The notes: a model not told the origin generated them from the letters alone. Counted from the stretch's first letter, positions 8,516 through 16,400 are shown. The stretch: DNA of 30,366 nucleotides from JBCCSZ01 sp039199225 (GCA_039199225.1 JBCCSZ010000053.1:1-30366), one strand, 5' to 3'. Made by a program: numbers and translations.

Positions 8516-9571
8516 TTACTGTTTTATCAGTTTGTGAATGCTTCGCTCACCTTGGTGGTCTAAAGCCAGGAAGTAAATTCCAGGTGCGAGCTGTTGAATG
8601 TTGTTCAACTGCTGTGATTGCAAGGCACCATCTACTTGCCAAGTTTGAATGAGCTTACCGCTGATGTCTGTCAGCGAAAGTTGGACAGTCGAATTGCTTT
8701 GGCCGGTCCATTCAACTTTTAGCTCATCTGTAAATGGATTTGGGAAAACCTGTAACCCTAGGCCAGTTGCTTTTTCATCTGTTGTGATTGTACCTGTTTT
8801 TGGAAGTCCAAAACCGTGATCGATGTCGCAATTCTCGTGGCAGATGACTCTGAATAGTACTTCACCACTGATCGGTGCGTTTGTGGCACATGAACCAGGA
8901 GAACAAGGATTCCCCGTGCCAGTATCGCCTGTCTTTTGAATTGCTTCTGAATCCGAAAGGCTCTTTCTACCGAAGCTGTCAGCAGGACCAAAGTAAGAGC
9001 AAGAGAAGATGTCGTCACTCGCCCAGTGACTACAAGCCGGGTAAGGACTACCATCTCCTTGCAGTAAGTTTATACCTACTGGTAGACCAATGGATCCAGA
9101 TGTCGATTCCTGACATAGGTCTGAAAAAGAATAAGTAACTTCTCTTACGGCCTCAAATATGGTGACGGTACCATTTACAGTAGGAACAAAGCCAATGTAT
9201 TTAAACTCTGTGATTGGAATTTTGGTCGTGTCCTGCCCGATGTAATACTCCATAAAGATGGGCGCATATCCGCTTGGCAAGGGGAAAACGGCCGTGCTGT
9301 CTTCTACGTCGAGTGTGTCGGTGAATTGATCCAAATTGGTTAGTTTGAAGCTGAATCTGAAGGTGTGTTCACAATCGGGACCTAGCTCAATTCTTACGCC
9401 TCCACCACCGTTGCCGTCATTGTACACAATCTGGGTATTCACATCAGAAGAACCTCCATTGTCTGTTCCTCCACCTCCATCATCGCCGCCGCCAAGGATA
9501 TTGGGTAGGGTAAAGTTGCAGAACAAGGCCATCGTTAAAAGACCCAAAAATCTGAATAAAGGAATTTTCAT
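8516..9571 (-). CDS. T9SS type A sorting domain protein, secreted
   Basis: A 351-residue secreted protein. Residues 1-23 form a signal peptide, followed by a Gly/Asp/Asn-rich linker (27-60) and a beta-rich region of unknown function with paired cysteines (C67, C153, C180, C191, C223, C228, C244, C248). Residues about 272-351 are a type IX secretion C-terminal domain: 'LQVFPNPFTDELKVEW', 'LSLTDISGKLIQTW', 'LAPGIYFLAL', ending 'IHKLIKQ'. The T9SS machinery would carry it across the outer membrane and either release or anchor it. Its leader carries the GTTAC-N16-CAATAAAG motif and an internal hairpin, so it is probably a target of the nearby ECF sigma factor. Confidence 0.85.
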   Translation of the reverse strand: MKIPLFRFLGLLTMALFCNFTLPNILGGGDDGGGGTDNGGSSDVNTQIVYNDGNGGGGVRIELGPDCEHTFRFSFKLTNLDQFTDTLDVEDSTAVFPLPSGYAPIFMEYYIGQDTTKIPITEFKYIGFVPTVNGTVTIFEAVREVTYSFSDLCQESTSGSIGLPVGINLLQGDGSPYPACSHWASDDIFSCSYFGPADSFGRKSLSDSEAIQKTGDTGTGNPCSPGSCATNAPISGEVLFRVICHENCDIDHGFGLPKTGTITTDEKATGLGLQVFPNPFTDELKVEWTGQSNSTVQLSLTDISGKLIQTWQVDGALQSQQLNNIQQLAPGIYFLALDHQGERSIHKLIKQ

Positions 9572-9740
9572 GACTTTAAGTTTAATAATAATTGAATAAA
9601 ATGTACCAGATAAGCAGTTCGTAAAGTCAACTTATTGTTAATATGTAGAACTGCTTGAAGGAAGGTCTTCCGAATAGGCGAGATTCCTTCCAATACACCT
9701 CCCGGCCGTTGCCGAAAGGTGCGCTTGGAAAGAGTGAAAT

Positions 9741-9777
9741 AAAAGACTACCGTCAGTTCTCTGACTGGTAGTTTTTT
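9741..9777. terminator. Hairpin inside the T9SS gene leader; possible bidirectional terminator/attenuator
   Basis: ACTACC plus GTCAG (9746-9756) pairs with CTGAC plus GGTAGT (9761-9772) around a TTCT loop, with one bulged T. The plus strand follows with TTTTTT and the minus strand with CTTTTATTT. For minus-strand transcripts it lies downstream of the peptide genes, but also inside the leader of the T9SS gene, so it may end one transcript and attenuate the other (inference). Confidence 0.6.
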
Positions 9778-9823
9778 CTTTGGGGTGAGGCATACAAAGG
9801 CCCGTATTCCACTCTTTCTGCCG

Positions 9824-9852
9824 CTTTATTGCAACTTGTTGAAAAATGTAAC
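9824..9852 (-). promoter_or_regulatory. ECF-type promoter motif GTTAC-N16-CAATAAAG (T9SS gene)
   Basis: On the minus strand GTTAC (9848-9852) and CAATAAAG (9824-9831) are separated by exactly 16 bases, the same spacing as at 10596, 12260 and 16401. A T-rich run follows GTTAC, as at the other two secreted-protein genes. It points at the 351-residue T9SS gene, 253 bases from its ATG. Confidence 0.65.
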
Positions 9853-10036
9853 GATGGGTAGCGATTTTTTTGAAAAAAAATTCCGGGGAAGATAAAAAGG
9901 TTTGAAGGAAGCGTATAGCGAAGGCAAATATAAGAAAAAGTGGCTGGGAAGTAAAGGGCTGTCGTTGAGGGCATGGGTTTGGTCGGATGACGGCTGGACA
10001 AGTAGGCCATCTGCCATCCGACTTTTCACTCAAAGT

Positions 10037-10189
10037 TTAACCTTCGTCACTATCGTAGATGATCGTTGTCGTTTCTGGTCTTCCGCCAGAGGGAGGTAGT
10101 TTGCGGCCGCCCTTGACTGCTGCAGACTGACGTTTGGAAAGAAGGACATTTTGTCGATCGAAGGCTGTTTTCAAAGTTTTCAGCTTCAT
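10037..10189 (-). CDS. Putative double-glycine-leader peptide A, 50 residues
   Basis: I start at the ATG at 10187-10189, since the duplication and lysine-rich start 'MKLKTLKTAFDRQ' define it. Longer frames reach into non-conserved meaning. The first 28 residues resemble a Bacteroidota double-glycine leader ('LLSKRQSAAVKGG', residues 16-28), which C39-type peptidases of ABC exporters cut after GG. The predicted core is RKLPPSGGRPETTTIIYDSDEG cut in two here for reading: RKLPPSGGRPE then TTTIIYDSDEG. It has no Cys, so lanthionine chemistry is excluded; Thr facing acidic residues would suit ester/amide cross-linking (speculative). It is a near copy of peptide B. No maturation enzyme or exporter is in the window. 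Confidence 0.65.
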   Translation of the reverse strand: MKLKTLKTAFDRQNVLLSKRQSAAVKGGRKLPPSGGRPETTTIIYDSDEG

Positions 10190-10267
10190 TTGAATAAAGT
10201 TTGTAATGTTAAAAAATGAATGAAGTGTGAAAACTCTCGGTAAGGTAGGACTGGTAACAATCAAAGT

Positions 10268-10420
10268 TTAACCGTCACCACTTTCGTAGATGATCGTTGT
10301 CGTTTCTGGTCTTCCACCAGAGGGAGGCAGTTTGCGGCCACCTTTGACTGCTGCAGATTGACGTTTGGAAAGAAGGACATTTTGTCGATCGAAGGCTGTT
10401 TTCAAAGTTTTCAGCTTCAT
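10268..10420 (-). CDS. Putative double-glycine-leader peptide B, 50 residues
   Basis: This is the upstream paralogue of peptide A, starting at the ATG at 10418-10420. Residues 1-45, the whole leader and most of the core, are identical to A despite several silent base changes, and only the tail differs ('YESGDG' instead of 'YDSDEG'). Silent changes with a conserved protein argue that both are translated and under selection. The gene is divergent from the ECF sigma gene, with 218 bases between the two starts. Like A it could be a secreted signalling or modified peptide precursor; the sequence does not say which. Confidence 0.65.
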   Translation of the reverse strand: MKLKTLKTAFDRQNVLLSKRQSAAVKGGRKLPPSGGRPETTTIIYESGDG

Positions 10421-10585
10421 TTGAATAAAGTTTGTAGTGTTAAAAAATGAATGAAGTGTGAAAACTCTCGGTAAGGTAGGATTGATAACAATCGCGATTA
10501 GAAAATATAACGCAGAAGTGGTCCTGTTATTTTGTAGTACGACTGCTGAACGGCCCACTTCGCCGGTCTTTTTAAAAAATTCCCC

Positions 10586-10593
10586 TATTTTTG
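10586..10593 (+). promoter_or_regulatory. TAnnTTTG-type box before the sigma gene
   Basis: TATTTTTG fits the housekeeping -7 consensus and ends 45 bases before the ATG at 10639. It lies just before the ECF-type motif, so the sigma gene may have both a basal and an autoregulated promoter. Confidence 0.45.
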
Positions 10594-10595
10594 TC

Positions 10596-10624
10596 GTTAC
10601 CTTTTGGATGTATTTGCAATAAAC
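10596..10624 (+). promoter_or_regulatory. ECF-type promoter motif GTTAC-N16-CAATAAAC (sigma gene, autoregulatory)
   Basis: GTTAC (10596-10600) and CAATAAAC (10617-10624) are 16 bases apart, as at the three secreted-protein genes. The T-run after GTTAC is weaker here. Only 14 bases separate it from the ATG at 10639. ECF sigma genes commonly control themselves. Confidence 0.55.
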
Positions 10625-10638
10625 TCAGGCTAAAGGGA

Positions 10639-11220
10639 ATGAAAAAACTCTCCGACGAGCAAATTTTGACAGACTTGCGATCCGCCGACCAGCGGACCAA
10701 CGACCGGGCGCTTCGGCAACTGTATGCAGATTGTTATCCCGTCATCGAGTCTTTTATCAGCCGTAACAATGGTTCTACCGAAGATGTGGCCGATGTTTTC
10801 CAAGATGCCATCGTCATCTTCTACAGAAAGGTACGGGTGGACGGATTGGAGCTCAACTGTACCATTAGAACTTACTTGTTTTCGGTTTGTAAAAAGCTGT
10901 GGCTTTACCGGCTGCGGGATCGCAAAAAATCATTGATCGTCGATCAGGAGATGGACGTCATCCCCATCGAAGACGATAGCCTGGAAATCATTACTCGGAA
11001 CGAAGACAAAGCCCTCGTGGCCTCCGTTCTGAAACAATTGGGAGAAGGCTGCCAGCAAATCCTGACCTACTACTATTTTGAGCGCCTCCGGATGAAGGAG
11101 ATCGCCCCCAGAATGGGTTTGCAAAATGAACAGGTAGCCCGCAATAAGAAATCGGCTTGCATGAAAAAACTGCGGGCTTTGATCGAAGAATCCCCCCGAT
11201 TGAAAAAATTATTTCAGTAA
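10639..11220 (+). CDS. ECF-family RNA polymerase sigma factor
   Basis: I choose the ATG at 10639, after AAAGGGA, because residue 1 onward (MKKLSDEQILTDLRS) is the usual sigma-70 region 2 lead-in. The upstream in-frame extension overlaps the promoter motifs. The 193-residue protein has region 2 at about 25-95 ('EDVADVFQDAIVIFYRKV', 48-66, the core-binding and -10-recognising helices) and region 4 at about 126-180, with a helix-turn-helix ('MKEIAPRMGLQNEQVARNKK', 152-171) that contacts the -35 element. There is no region 3, as expected for ECF factors. The anti-sigma-like gene follows after 19 bases. Its promoter region carries the same bipartite motif as three nearby secreted-protein genes, so self-activation and control of those genes is proposed. 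Confidence 0.9.
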   Translation: MKKLSDEQILTDLRSADQRTNDRALRQLYADCYPVIESFISRNNGSTEDVADVFQDAIVIFYRKVRVDGLELNCTIRTYLFSVCKKLWLYRLRDRKKSLIVDQEMDVIPIEDDSLEIITRNEDKALVASVLKQLGEGCQQILTYYYFERLRMKEIAPRMGLQNEQVARNKKSACMKKLRALIEESPRLKKLFQ

Positions 11221-11239
11221 ACAGGAAACCGGCTTCCAG

Positions 11240-12001
11240 ATGGACGAGCAAAGTAACATCAACCAAATTGAAGCATACCTCATGGATGCCTTAAACGAAC
11301 AAGAAAGACTGGATTTTGAATCCCGTATGGCCCGCGATTCTCAGTTGGCCAAGGAAGTCCGCCGACGCAAAAAGATGATCGAAGGAGTTGAATACTTTGG
11401 GGCAGAACGCCTCAAAGATCGGCTCAAGACCATTCATTCCGAGGTCATCGGTTCGGATGCCGATGCCGTTGTTGCACCGCCAAAAGGTCGTTTTAAAGCA
11501 CTGTATCTGCTGGCCGCGGCAGCTGTTGTTTTGCTGTTGCTGAGCCTGTGGTTTTTACTGCCTGGCAAACAATTACCGCCAGCGGAAATCTATGCGGCCA
11601 ACTTCGAAGCATACGATATGCAAAGTGCCGTTCGCTCGACAACTGGCGATCCCTTGCCAGATCAGGCCAAGACCCAATATACAAGTGGTGAATATGAAAC
11701 GGCGCTGGCCACCCTCCTGACACTATTGGACCAGGATGCCAACAATGTCACCTATCTATTGGGTGCTGGAAATTGCTACCTACAATTGGGGCAGGCTGCA
11801 AAGGCGCTCCCATTTTTTCAGCGCGTCCTGGAAACCGACGATTTACTCTTCAAAGATACTGCTCGCTGGTACCAGGCTTTGACCTACCTCAAACTGAATC
11901 AACCCGATGCTGCCCGACCCATTTTGCAACGCCTTGCGGCAGAGGTTGGGGGTGACTTTCAGGAAAAAGCACAAACGGTACTAGAACAAATGAGTGAATA
12001 A
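11240..12001 (+). CDS. Anti-sigma-like membrane protein with C-terminal TPR domain
   Basis: A 253-residue single-pass protein, co-transcribed with the ECF sigma gene. Residues 5-45 ('INQIEAYLMDALNEQERLDFESRMA') match the helical N-terminus seen in Bacteroidota anti-sigma-like partners; no zinc-binding HxxxCxxC motif is present. Residues about 86-107 form the membrane helix. Residues about 140-250 are tetratricopeptide repeats ('YTSGEYETALATLLTLLDQD', 'LGAGNCYLQLGQAAKALPFF'), placed in the periplasm if the N-terminus is cytoplasmic. The likely job is to hold the sigma factor and release it in response to a periplasmic protein signal sensed by the TPRs (inference). The operon ends at a strong terminator at 12200-12239. 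Confidence 0.8.
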   Translation: MDEQSNINQIEAYLMDALNEQERLDFESRMARDSQLAKEVRRRKKMIEGVEYFGAERLKDRLKTIHSEVIGSDADAVVAPPKGRFKALYLLAAAAVVLLLLSLWFLLPGKQLPPAEIYAANFEAYDMQSAVRSTTGDPLPDQAKTQYTSGEYETALATLLTLLDQDANNVTYLLGAGNCYLQLGQAAKALPFFQRVLETDDLLFKDTARWYQALTYLKLNQPDAARPILQRLAAEVGGDFQEKAQTVLEQMSE

Positions 12002-12199
12002 CCACTGGCATCGCTTCTTTTGCTGCCTTTTCGACGAAAAAAGTTGGCCTTCGATATTACCTTTTTGTCTACAAATGGGATTAAAGGGTGTAAGGTGATT
12101 GATTCAAAAGTATTTGGTACATCATTTCCCCAAAGCAATTTTAGTGAGATTGTAGATGTTACGTTTTTTAAGTTAAGGGATTTACCAAAAATTCCTTGT

Positions 12200-12239
12200 A
12201 GCGGGATGCCATCGCAGTGATGGTGTCCCGCTTTTTTTT
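12200..12239 (+). terminator. Intrinsic terminator of the sigma/anti-sigma operon
   Basis: A 14-bp stem (AGCGGGATGCCATC with GATGGTGTCCCGCT, two G-T wobbles) has a 5-base loop and is followed by eight T residues. Confidence 0.88.
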
Positions 12240-12259
12240 GAAAAAATTTGGTATCCGGC

Positions 12260-12288
12260 ATTACATTTTTTGTCAAGCAACAATAAAG
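12260..12288 (+). promoter_or_regulatory. ECF-type promoter motif ATTAC-N16-CAATAAAG (large T9SS gene)
   Basis: TTAC (12261-12264) and CAATAAAG (12281-12288) are 16 bases apart. The base before TTAC is A where the other three sites have G. It follows a T8-G-A6 tract and lies 324 bases before the ATG at 12613. Confidence 0.65.
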
Positions 12289-12467
12289 CCTTGTAAGTGA
12301 CCAACAAATTGGTCGGCAGATACGAAAGTTTATCTGTTGAAAATAAGGCTTTTCAAGGCCGACAGTTGATTATTTGCTGTTGGTGAAAAAAATAAAAGAT
12401 ACAAGGTTTATTAGACAGGACTGGTAAACGTTCGTAAGTCTTCAGTTCCTAGAACTGAGCGTGTTTG

Positions 12468-12503
12468 CCAGGATGCCGTCCTGAAAAAGGTATCCTGGTT
12501 TTT
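12468..12503 (+). terminator. Terminator-like hairpin in the leader of the large T9SS gene (candidate attenuator)
   Basis: CCAGGATGCC (12468-12477) pairs with GGTATCCTGG (12489-12498), one G-T wobble, followed by TTTTT. An alternative hairpin, CAGGA (12469-12473) with TCCTG (12479-12483), would prevent it from forming. It sits between promoter motif and gene, which is the layout of an attenuator. Confidence 0.6.
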
Positions 12504-12612
12504 CGAAAAAATCATAAGAGCTATACGTTGTAAAAGGTCAATTTGCGGAGCGGGAAACCTCGTGTTTTTCTGTCCTCTGCCAACGGAATTATTCACTAAA
12601 AATAACGAAGTT

Positions 12613-15600
12613 ATGAGACCTTTTAAACTTGGAAGAGAACAGCTTTGGATAGCGACTCTTTTGATTTTGTTTTCAGTTGGAAATGCTTTTGCCCAGTGTA
12701 GTGGCTTTGGTAGCAATACCATTCCTATGGATCAGTACTGGACCTTGCGAGAGCAAATGAACCAACATTTTATTCGAACCTGTCTGGATGAGAATGGCGA
12801 CCTCATTTGTGATGGCATTGGAGCGTGGGACGAAGATGCCTGCCATTTTGAGTATGCCGGTTACAGCCTTCCGGCTTCCAACCTAAAGATGGGCTTTAAC
12901 ACCGCTGATGGAACGCCCAACAACACCCTGACCTGGGGGGAGAATGCTGTGAAATGGGGGCGTTATGTGGCGATGCTTTCCATGGAATATCATTTATTAG
13001 AGCGCAATGGCCAGACGCAGCATCTCAAGCGCATTCGCAATGAAATATTTTTGGCTCTTCAGGCGTATCGAAGACTGGACATGACAGCACAGCGCCTGAT
13101 GATGAAGCATTTGCAGAGAGGTGGGTGTAATCCTAATCCTCCTGACTATCCACAAACGGGCTACAGCGGTTTTGCCCTGCGAGACGATGTGCCTTGGAGG
13201 ATACTGGATGATTTTAACAGTACGAATCTGACTACTTGTTGGCAAAAGGGACGGGTGGATTCGGATTATGAAGAGTACCGGAACCTTTGTAATAGAGGGG
13301 TGCAACCACCTCCCAATGCTGGTCCACCAACAGATTTTTGTACTCAAACGATCTTTAGTCAGGACATGGTGATTGGTGTACTTTTCGGTTTGTCTTTTGT
13401 GAAAAGATACATTCCAGCTACTGCCAAGGCCACTCCTCCCGGTGGACAAGACTACTATTTACTGGACATGGCAGAGAAGATTGCCGAGGGGCTGGTTGAG
13501 CGCATTGAAAAGGACAATCGTCGTTTGCTGAGGGATACTTGTGCGAATGGAGACATTGAGTCCGTAGAACTGGCTGAGGGGCGTGGCAATGCTTCATTTA
13601 TGTACTACGGTATGAAAAAGGCTCTAGACTACATCTATCCGGACAATGACTTATCATCAAATTTAGCTGATTTTACTAGTTGGAGTATAAATGTAAGATC
13701 ACTTTATTTTCAGCCAGAAGAGCACAACGTTCATATGGTCATTGCCCTAATGGTAGCTGGTGATCTTTTTAATAGTGGCGTTGTAAATTTTCCTCCCACG
13801 CTACTTTTTTTCCCAACGATGGAATTCTTACATGGCGTAATGGATGACAACTCTCCTATGGGAATGTTCCACTTGGCCTGGGAAGTTTTACACAATAATG
13901 CTGAGCCGAATTTTAACTATGGTGGGTCACATTTCCACCAGCAGGTGCGTGATAAATTGTGCAGCATGCCTTGTTCTGGTCCTTGCTATAAATCGAGTGA
14001 TTATACGGTTGGGGTAGACGGTGTTGCCTTTGATTGCAATTCTACTGAAGGTTGGTGTGGTCCTCTGGCCTGGGATCCCAATATCCCCGAGGAGCTTGGC
14101 TGTGAATTTGAGCACGGCCCCGAGGGGATAAAGTTCAATCCTATGAGCTACCTGATGACCTATAATTTATATCGCATTGCTGAGGCACCCAACGGCTACT
14201 ACAAACCTGATGACATCCGAGTCAATGAGGATTTGGACAGAACATCACCGGGCATAATGTCCATTAACGGGCCGGATAACATCTGCTCTTCTGTTCAAGA
14301 AACCTATATTCCAATTGGCCTGCCCACCGGTAGTGTATTTACCGTAGAGGTGGAAGGTGATTTGGAAATCCTCGATTTCAACACAACCTCCGCAACGGTG
14401 AAAGCAACCAGTAATGCTGGTCATGGTCTTATTCGCTTTACCGAAGTGCCAGCCACTGCCACTGATTGCTACATCCCCAGAGTGGTAGAAAAGCATGTGG
14501 AAATTGTTGGCTTCCGCTTGAAAAATGCCTTTGATGATACCCGGTCTGAATTTTGTTGGAAGGAGGACATTTATCTGGAAATACCGGACGGCAGGTATCT
14601 GGTAAAGTATACCATGCTGTTGGTTTATTTTGATGAGCAAACCAACCAATGGGAGATGGGACCCCAGGTCGCTGGCATTGATCCCATCACCAATCCAATC
14701 AATCTCACCTACCTATTTGAGAATGATCCAGTCGCAAATTTTACCTTTGAAAAAGGCGTGCGGTACAAAGTATTATTGTTTACCAATTACAACCTTTGTG
14801 GTTCTTCCAACGAGCTGCAACTCGATCTTAAATACATCGATCCGGATGTACAGCTGGTTGACGAAGGTGGGCTTGAAAAGAGTGAATTTTGTTTTGCAGA
14901 AAATGTTTTCCTTGAGGTAGATCAATCTACAATCGTCGATGACTACTGTCTTGAAGTCAGTCGTAAGCGCCCCGGACAAACGGACTTTATCGTTTTGGGA
15001 CGCGAGTGTTTTGCTACTTTGCCTGAGCCGCTCAATATCAATCAATGGTTGGCCGACCGCAGCATGGATGTTGAGGCAGATGCTGCCTACCGGGTTCAGT
15101 TGGCCTACAGCGACGATTGCAATCCGAACCGGGTGGTCGGTAAGGAATTTACCTTCGCGCCACCGTTGCTGAGTACCTATCATTTTGAAGATAAAAATCA
15201 GGTAATTCGGGATCAGTTCTGTACCAACGAAGATGTTTTCATCAATGGTAGTGCTTCCCAAAATGAGACCCGCTACTGGCTGGAAGTGGGCCGAGCGCCA
15301 ATTGGAACAGACATTTACGATGGCCTGGTATCTGGTTGGACTTACGAACCCATCGAAACAATTAATTTCAGTGAATGGATGATTGACAAGGGATATCCAA
15401 TTGAAGGAGGTTTTGTGTACCAGGTCAAACTGGGTGTCCAAAACGATTGCTATCCTTGGGCGGAATTTACCTATCGTTTTCAAATGCAGGACTGCTGCAG
15501 CCCCCCTGCCGATCTTTGGTGCTTTGAGGAGAGAGTGATGCGGAATTTGCAATGGGAGGATGTTTCACCCACGTCCCGCTATTTCCTCTACATCGATCCG

Positions 15601-16086
15601 ACAAGCAGTTGTTGTGGCAACGACGATATGAATCCACCATTGGCCATTCCGGTGACGGGCAATCGCTACGATTTACGGAACTTGTCTTACCAATGTTTTG
15701 AATGGTGGGTGGCTGTTGATTGTGACAATGCCAACTCGCCGGCCTCTGCGCGACAATGCTTCAACGAATCGACGGAATGCCGCAACAACAGAGAAAGAAC
15801 CCTGCCTTCTTTAGATGATGAGTTGACCACGAGTATGCTCCCCACAGATTTAATCATTCAACCCAATCCAGTCGGAGATTTTGCGCTGGTTCAGATACTC
15901 GGAAAAGAGGACCTGAAGCTGATTGAAATTTACAATCTGGCGGGTACCAAAATGGAAGGTATACTGACCAAAGTGACAGATCGTACATATCGCATCGACG
16001 GTGGTCGTTTAGTAGCTGGTGTATACCTGGTGCATGCACTGATTGGAGAGGAGATGAAGACCATTCGATTTGTCAAGCAAAATTAG
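12613..16086 (+). CDS. Large secreted T9SS type A sorting domain protein
   Basis: I use the ATG at 12613, which begins a signal peptide (MRPFKLGREQLWIATLLILF, cleaved near 'NAFAQ'). The product is 1157 residues. Residues about 30-540 are mostly helical and Trp/Tyr-rich ('WGRYVAMLSMEYHLLERN', 'GLSFVKRYIPA'), perhaps an alpha/alpha toroid as in some glycan-active enzymes, but I cannot name the family. Residues about 550-640 resemble a PKD-like domain ('INGPDNICSS'). Three repeats then occur about 111 residues apart (near 644, 755 and 866), each opening with an F-C-x3-(D/N)-(I/V)-(Y/F) pattern. A cysteine-rich, fibronectin-III-like region follows. Residues about 1080-1157 are the T9SS signal ('IIQPNPVGDF', 'LVAGVYLVHAL', 'IRFVKQN'). 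Likely function is extracellular; substrate unknown. Confidence 0.85.
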   Translation: MRPFKLGREQLWIATLLILFSVGNAFAQCSGFGSNTIPMDQYWTLREQMNQHFIRTCLDENGDLICDGIGAWDEDACHFEYAGYSLPASNLKMGFNTADGTPNNTLTWGENAVKWGRYVAMLSMEYHLLERNGQTQHLKRIRNEIFLALQAYRRLDMTAQRLMMKHLQRGGCNPNPPDYPQTGYSGFALRDDVPWRILDDFNSTNLTTCWQKGRVDSDYEEYRNLCNRGVQPPPNAGPPTDFCTQTIFSQDMVIGVLFGLSFVKRYIPATAKATPPGGQDYYLLDMAEKIAEGLVERIEKDNRRLLRDTCANGDIESVELAEGRGNASFMYYGMKKALDYIYPDNDLSSNLADFTSWSINVRSLYFQPEEHNVHMVIALMVAGDLFNSGVVNFPPTLLFFPTMEFLHGVMDDNSPMGMFHLAWEVLHNNAEPNFNYGGSHFHQQVRDKLCSMPCSGPCYKSSDYTVGVDGVAFDCNSTEGWCGPLAWDPNIPEELGCEFEHGPEGIKFNPMSYLMTYNLYRIAEAPNGYYKPDDIRVNEDLDRTSPGIMSINGPDNICSSVQETYIPIGLPTGSVFTVEVEGDLEILDFNTTSATVKATSNAGHGLIRFTEVPATATDCYIPRVVEKHVEIVGFRLKNAFDDTRSEFCWKEDIYLEIPDGRYLVKYTMLLVYFDEQTNQWEMGPQVAGIDPITNPINLTYLFENDPVANFTFEKGVRYKVLLFTNYNLCGSSNELQLDLKYIDPDVQLVDEGGLEKSEFCFAENVFLEVDQSTIVDDYCLEVSRKRPGQTDFIVLGRECFATLPEPLNINQWLADRSMDVEADAAYRVQLAYSDDCNPNRVVGKEFTFAPPLLSTYHFEDKNQVIRDQFCTNEDVFINGSASQNETRYWLEVGRAPIGTDIYDGLVSGWTYEPIETINFSEWMIDKGYPIEGGFVYQVKLGVQNDCYPWAEFTYRFQMQDCCSPPADLWCFEERVMRNLQWEDVSPTSRYFLYIDPTSSCCGNDDMNPPLAIPVTGNRYDLRNLSYQCFEWWVAVDCDNANSPASARQCFNESTECRNNRERTLPSLDDELTTSMLPTDLIIQPNPVGDFALVQILGKEDLKLIEIYNLAGTKMEGILTKVTDRTYRIDGGRLVAGVYLVHALIGEEMKTIRFVKQN

Positions 16087-16309
16087 CATTTCATACTAGC
16101 ATTTTATTTTCCAAAAAGATTGAACAGTCAATTACACTTTTATTCAAGTTGTGAGGAACGAATAAATGTAGAGACAAAAATAAATCTATGAAAACTTTAG
16201 TCAATCGATTTGATGGTCGATTGTAAAAATCAAACCACTGCATTCGTTCGGCAGCAAGAATGAAAATCATGTAGTTTTTCTATAGCAATAGACAACTGTT
16301 TTGTTAAGT

Positions 16310-16351
16310 GCAGGATGCCTTTCAACGATTTAGCATCCTGCTTCTTTTTTT
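16310..16351 (+). terminator. Intrinsic terminator of the large T9SS gene
   Basis: A perfect 9-bp stem, GCAGGATGC (16310-16318) with GCATCCTGC (16333-16341), is followed by TTCTTTTTTT. It lies about 220 bases after the stop. Confidence 0.8.
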
Positions 16352-16400
16352 AGTGGAACTAAGAAAAATAATTTTTTTTCGAAAAAAAATGATAGTTGAT

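Larger units (their letters stand above)
9572..10036. other. Regulatory intergenic region between T9SS gene and peptide genes
   Basis: This 465-bp stretch holds no gene I believe in. It contains a terminator-like hairpin (9741-9777), the minus-strand ECF-type motif (9824-9852) and, upstream of that motif, an A/T-tract pair (9864-9882) that also precedes the motif at the two other secreted-protein genes. Confidence 0.6.
10030..10491. repeat. Tandem 231-bp direct duplication carrying the two peptide genes
   Basis: Units 10030-10260 and 10261-10491 are both 231 bases long, with no indels and 12 mismatches by my hand alignment (about 95% identity). Each unit has one complete peptide gene plus its upstream region. 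Four mismatches fall in the last five sense codons and three upstream of the start. The remaining five, in the rest of the coding sequence, are synonymous. Confidence 0.9.
12002..12612. other. 611-bp regulatory intergenic region, no gene seen
   Basis: The region holds the sigma operon terminator (12200-12239), the ECF-type motif (12260-12288) and a leader of about 320 bases with a small hairpin (TCAGTTC 12442-12448 with GAACTGA 12452-12458) and a terminator-like hairpin (12468-12503). I see no convincing coding frame. Confidence 0.6.

Noticed and set aside
9638..10033. 131-codon minus-strand frame between the peptide genes and the T9SS gene
   Set aside because: It spans the promoter motif, A/T tracts and terminator hairpin, shows no family likeness and has irregular composition.
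10037..10264. Longer versions of the two peptides (75 and 96 codons) starting upstream of MKLKTL
   Set aside because: The extensions cover the A/T-rich upstream region, and the duplicated lysine-rich ATG gives the better leader.
10037..10420. Assignment of the peptides to graspetides because of the Thr-Thr ... Asp/Glu core
   Set aside because: No ATP-grasp ligase is in the window and the leader is not one I know from that class; kept only as a speculation.
12020..12220. 66-codon frame between the anti-sigma-like gene and its terminator
   Set aside because: It ends inside the terminator stem and has no recognisable features; most likely untranslated.
16136..16175. TTACACTTTTATT with CGAATAAATG as another copy of the promoter motif
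   Set aside because: The gap is longer than 16 bases and the second half differs; no gene follows directly.
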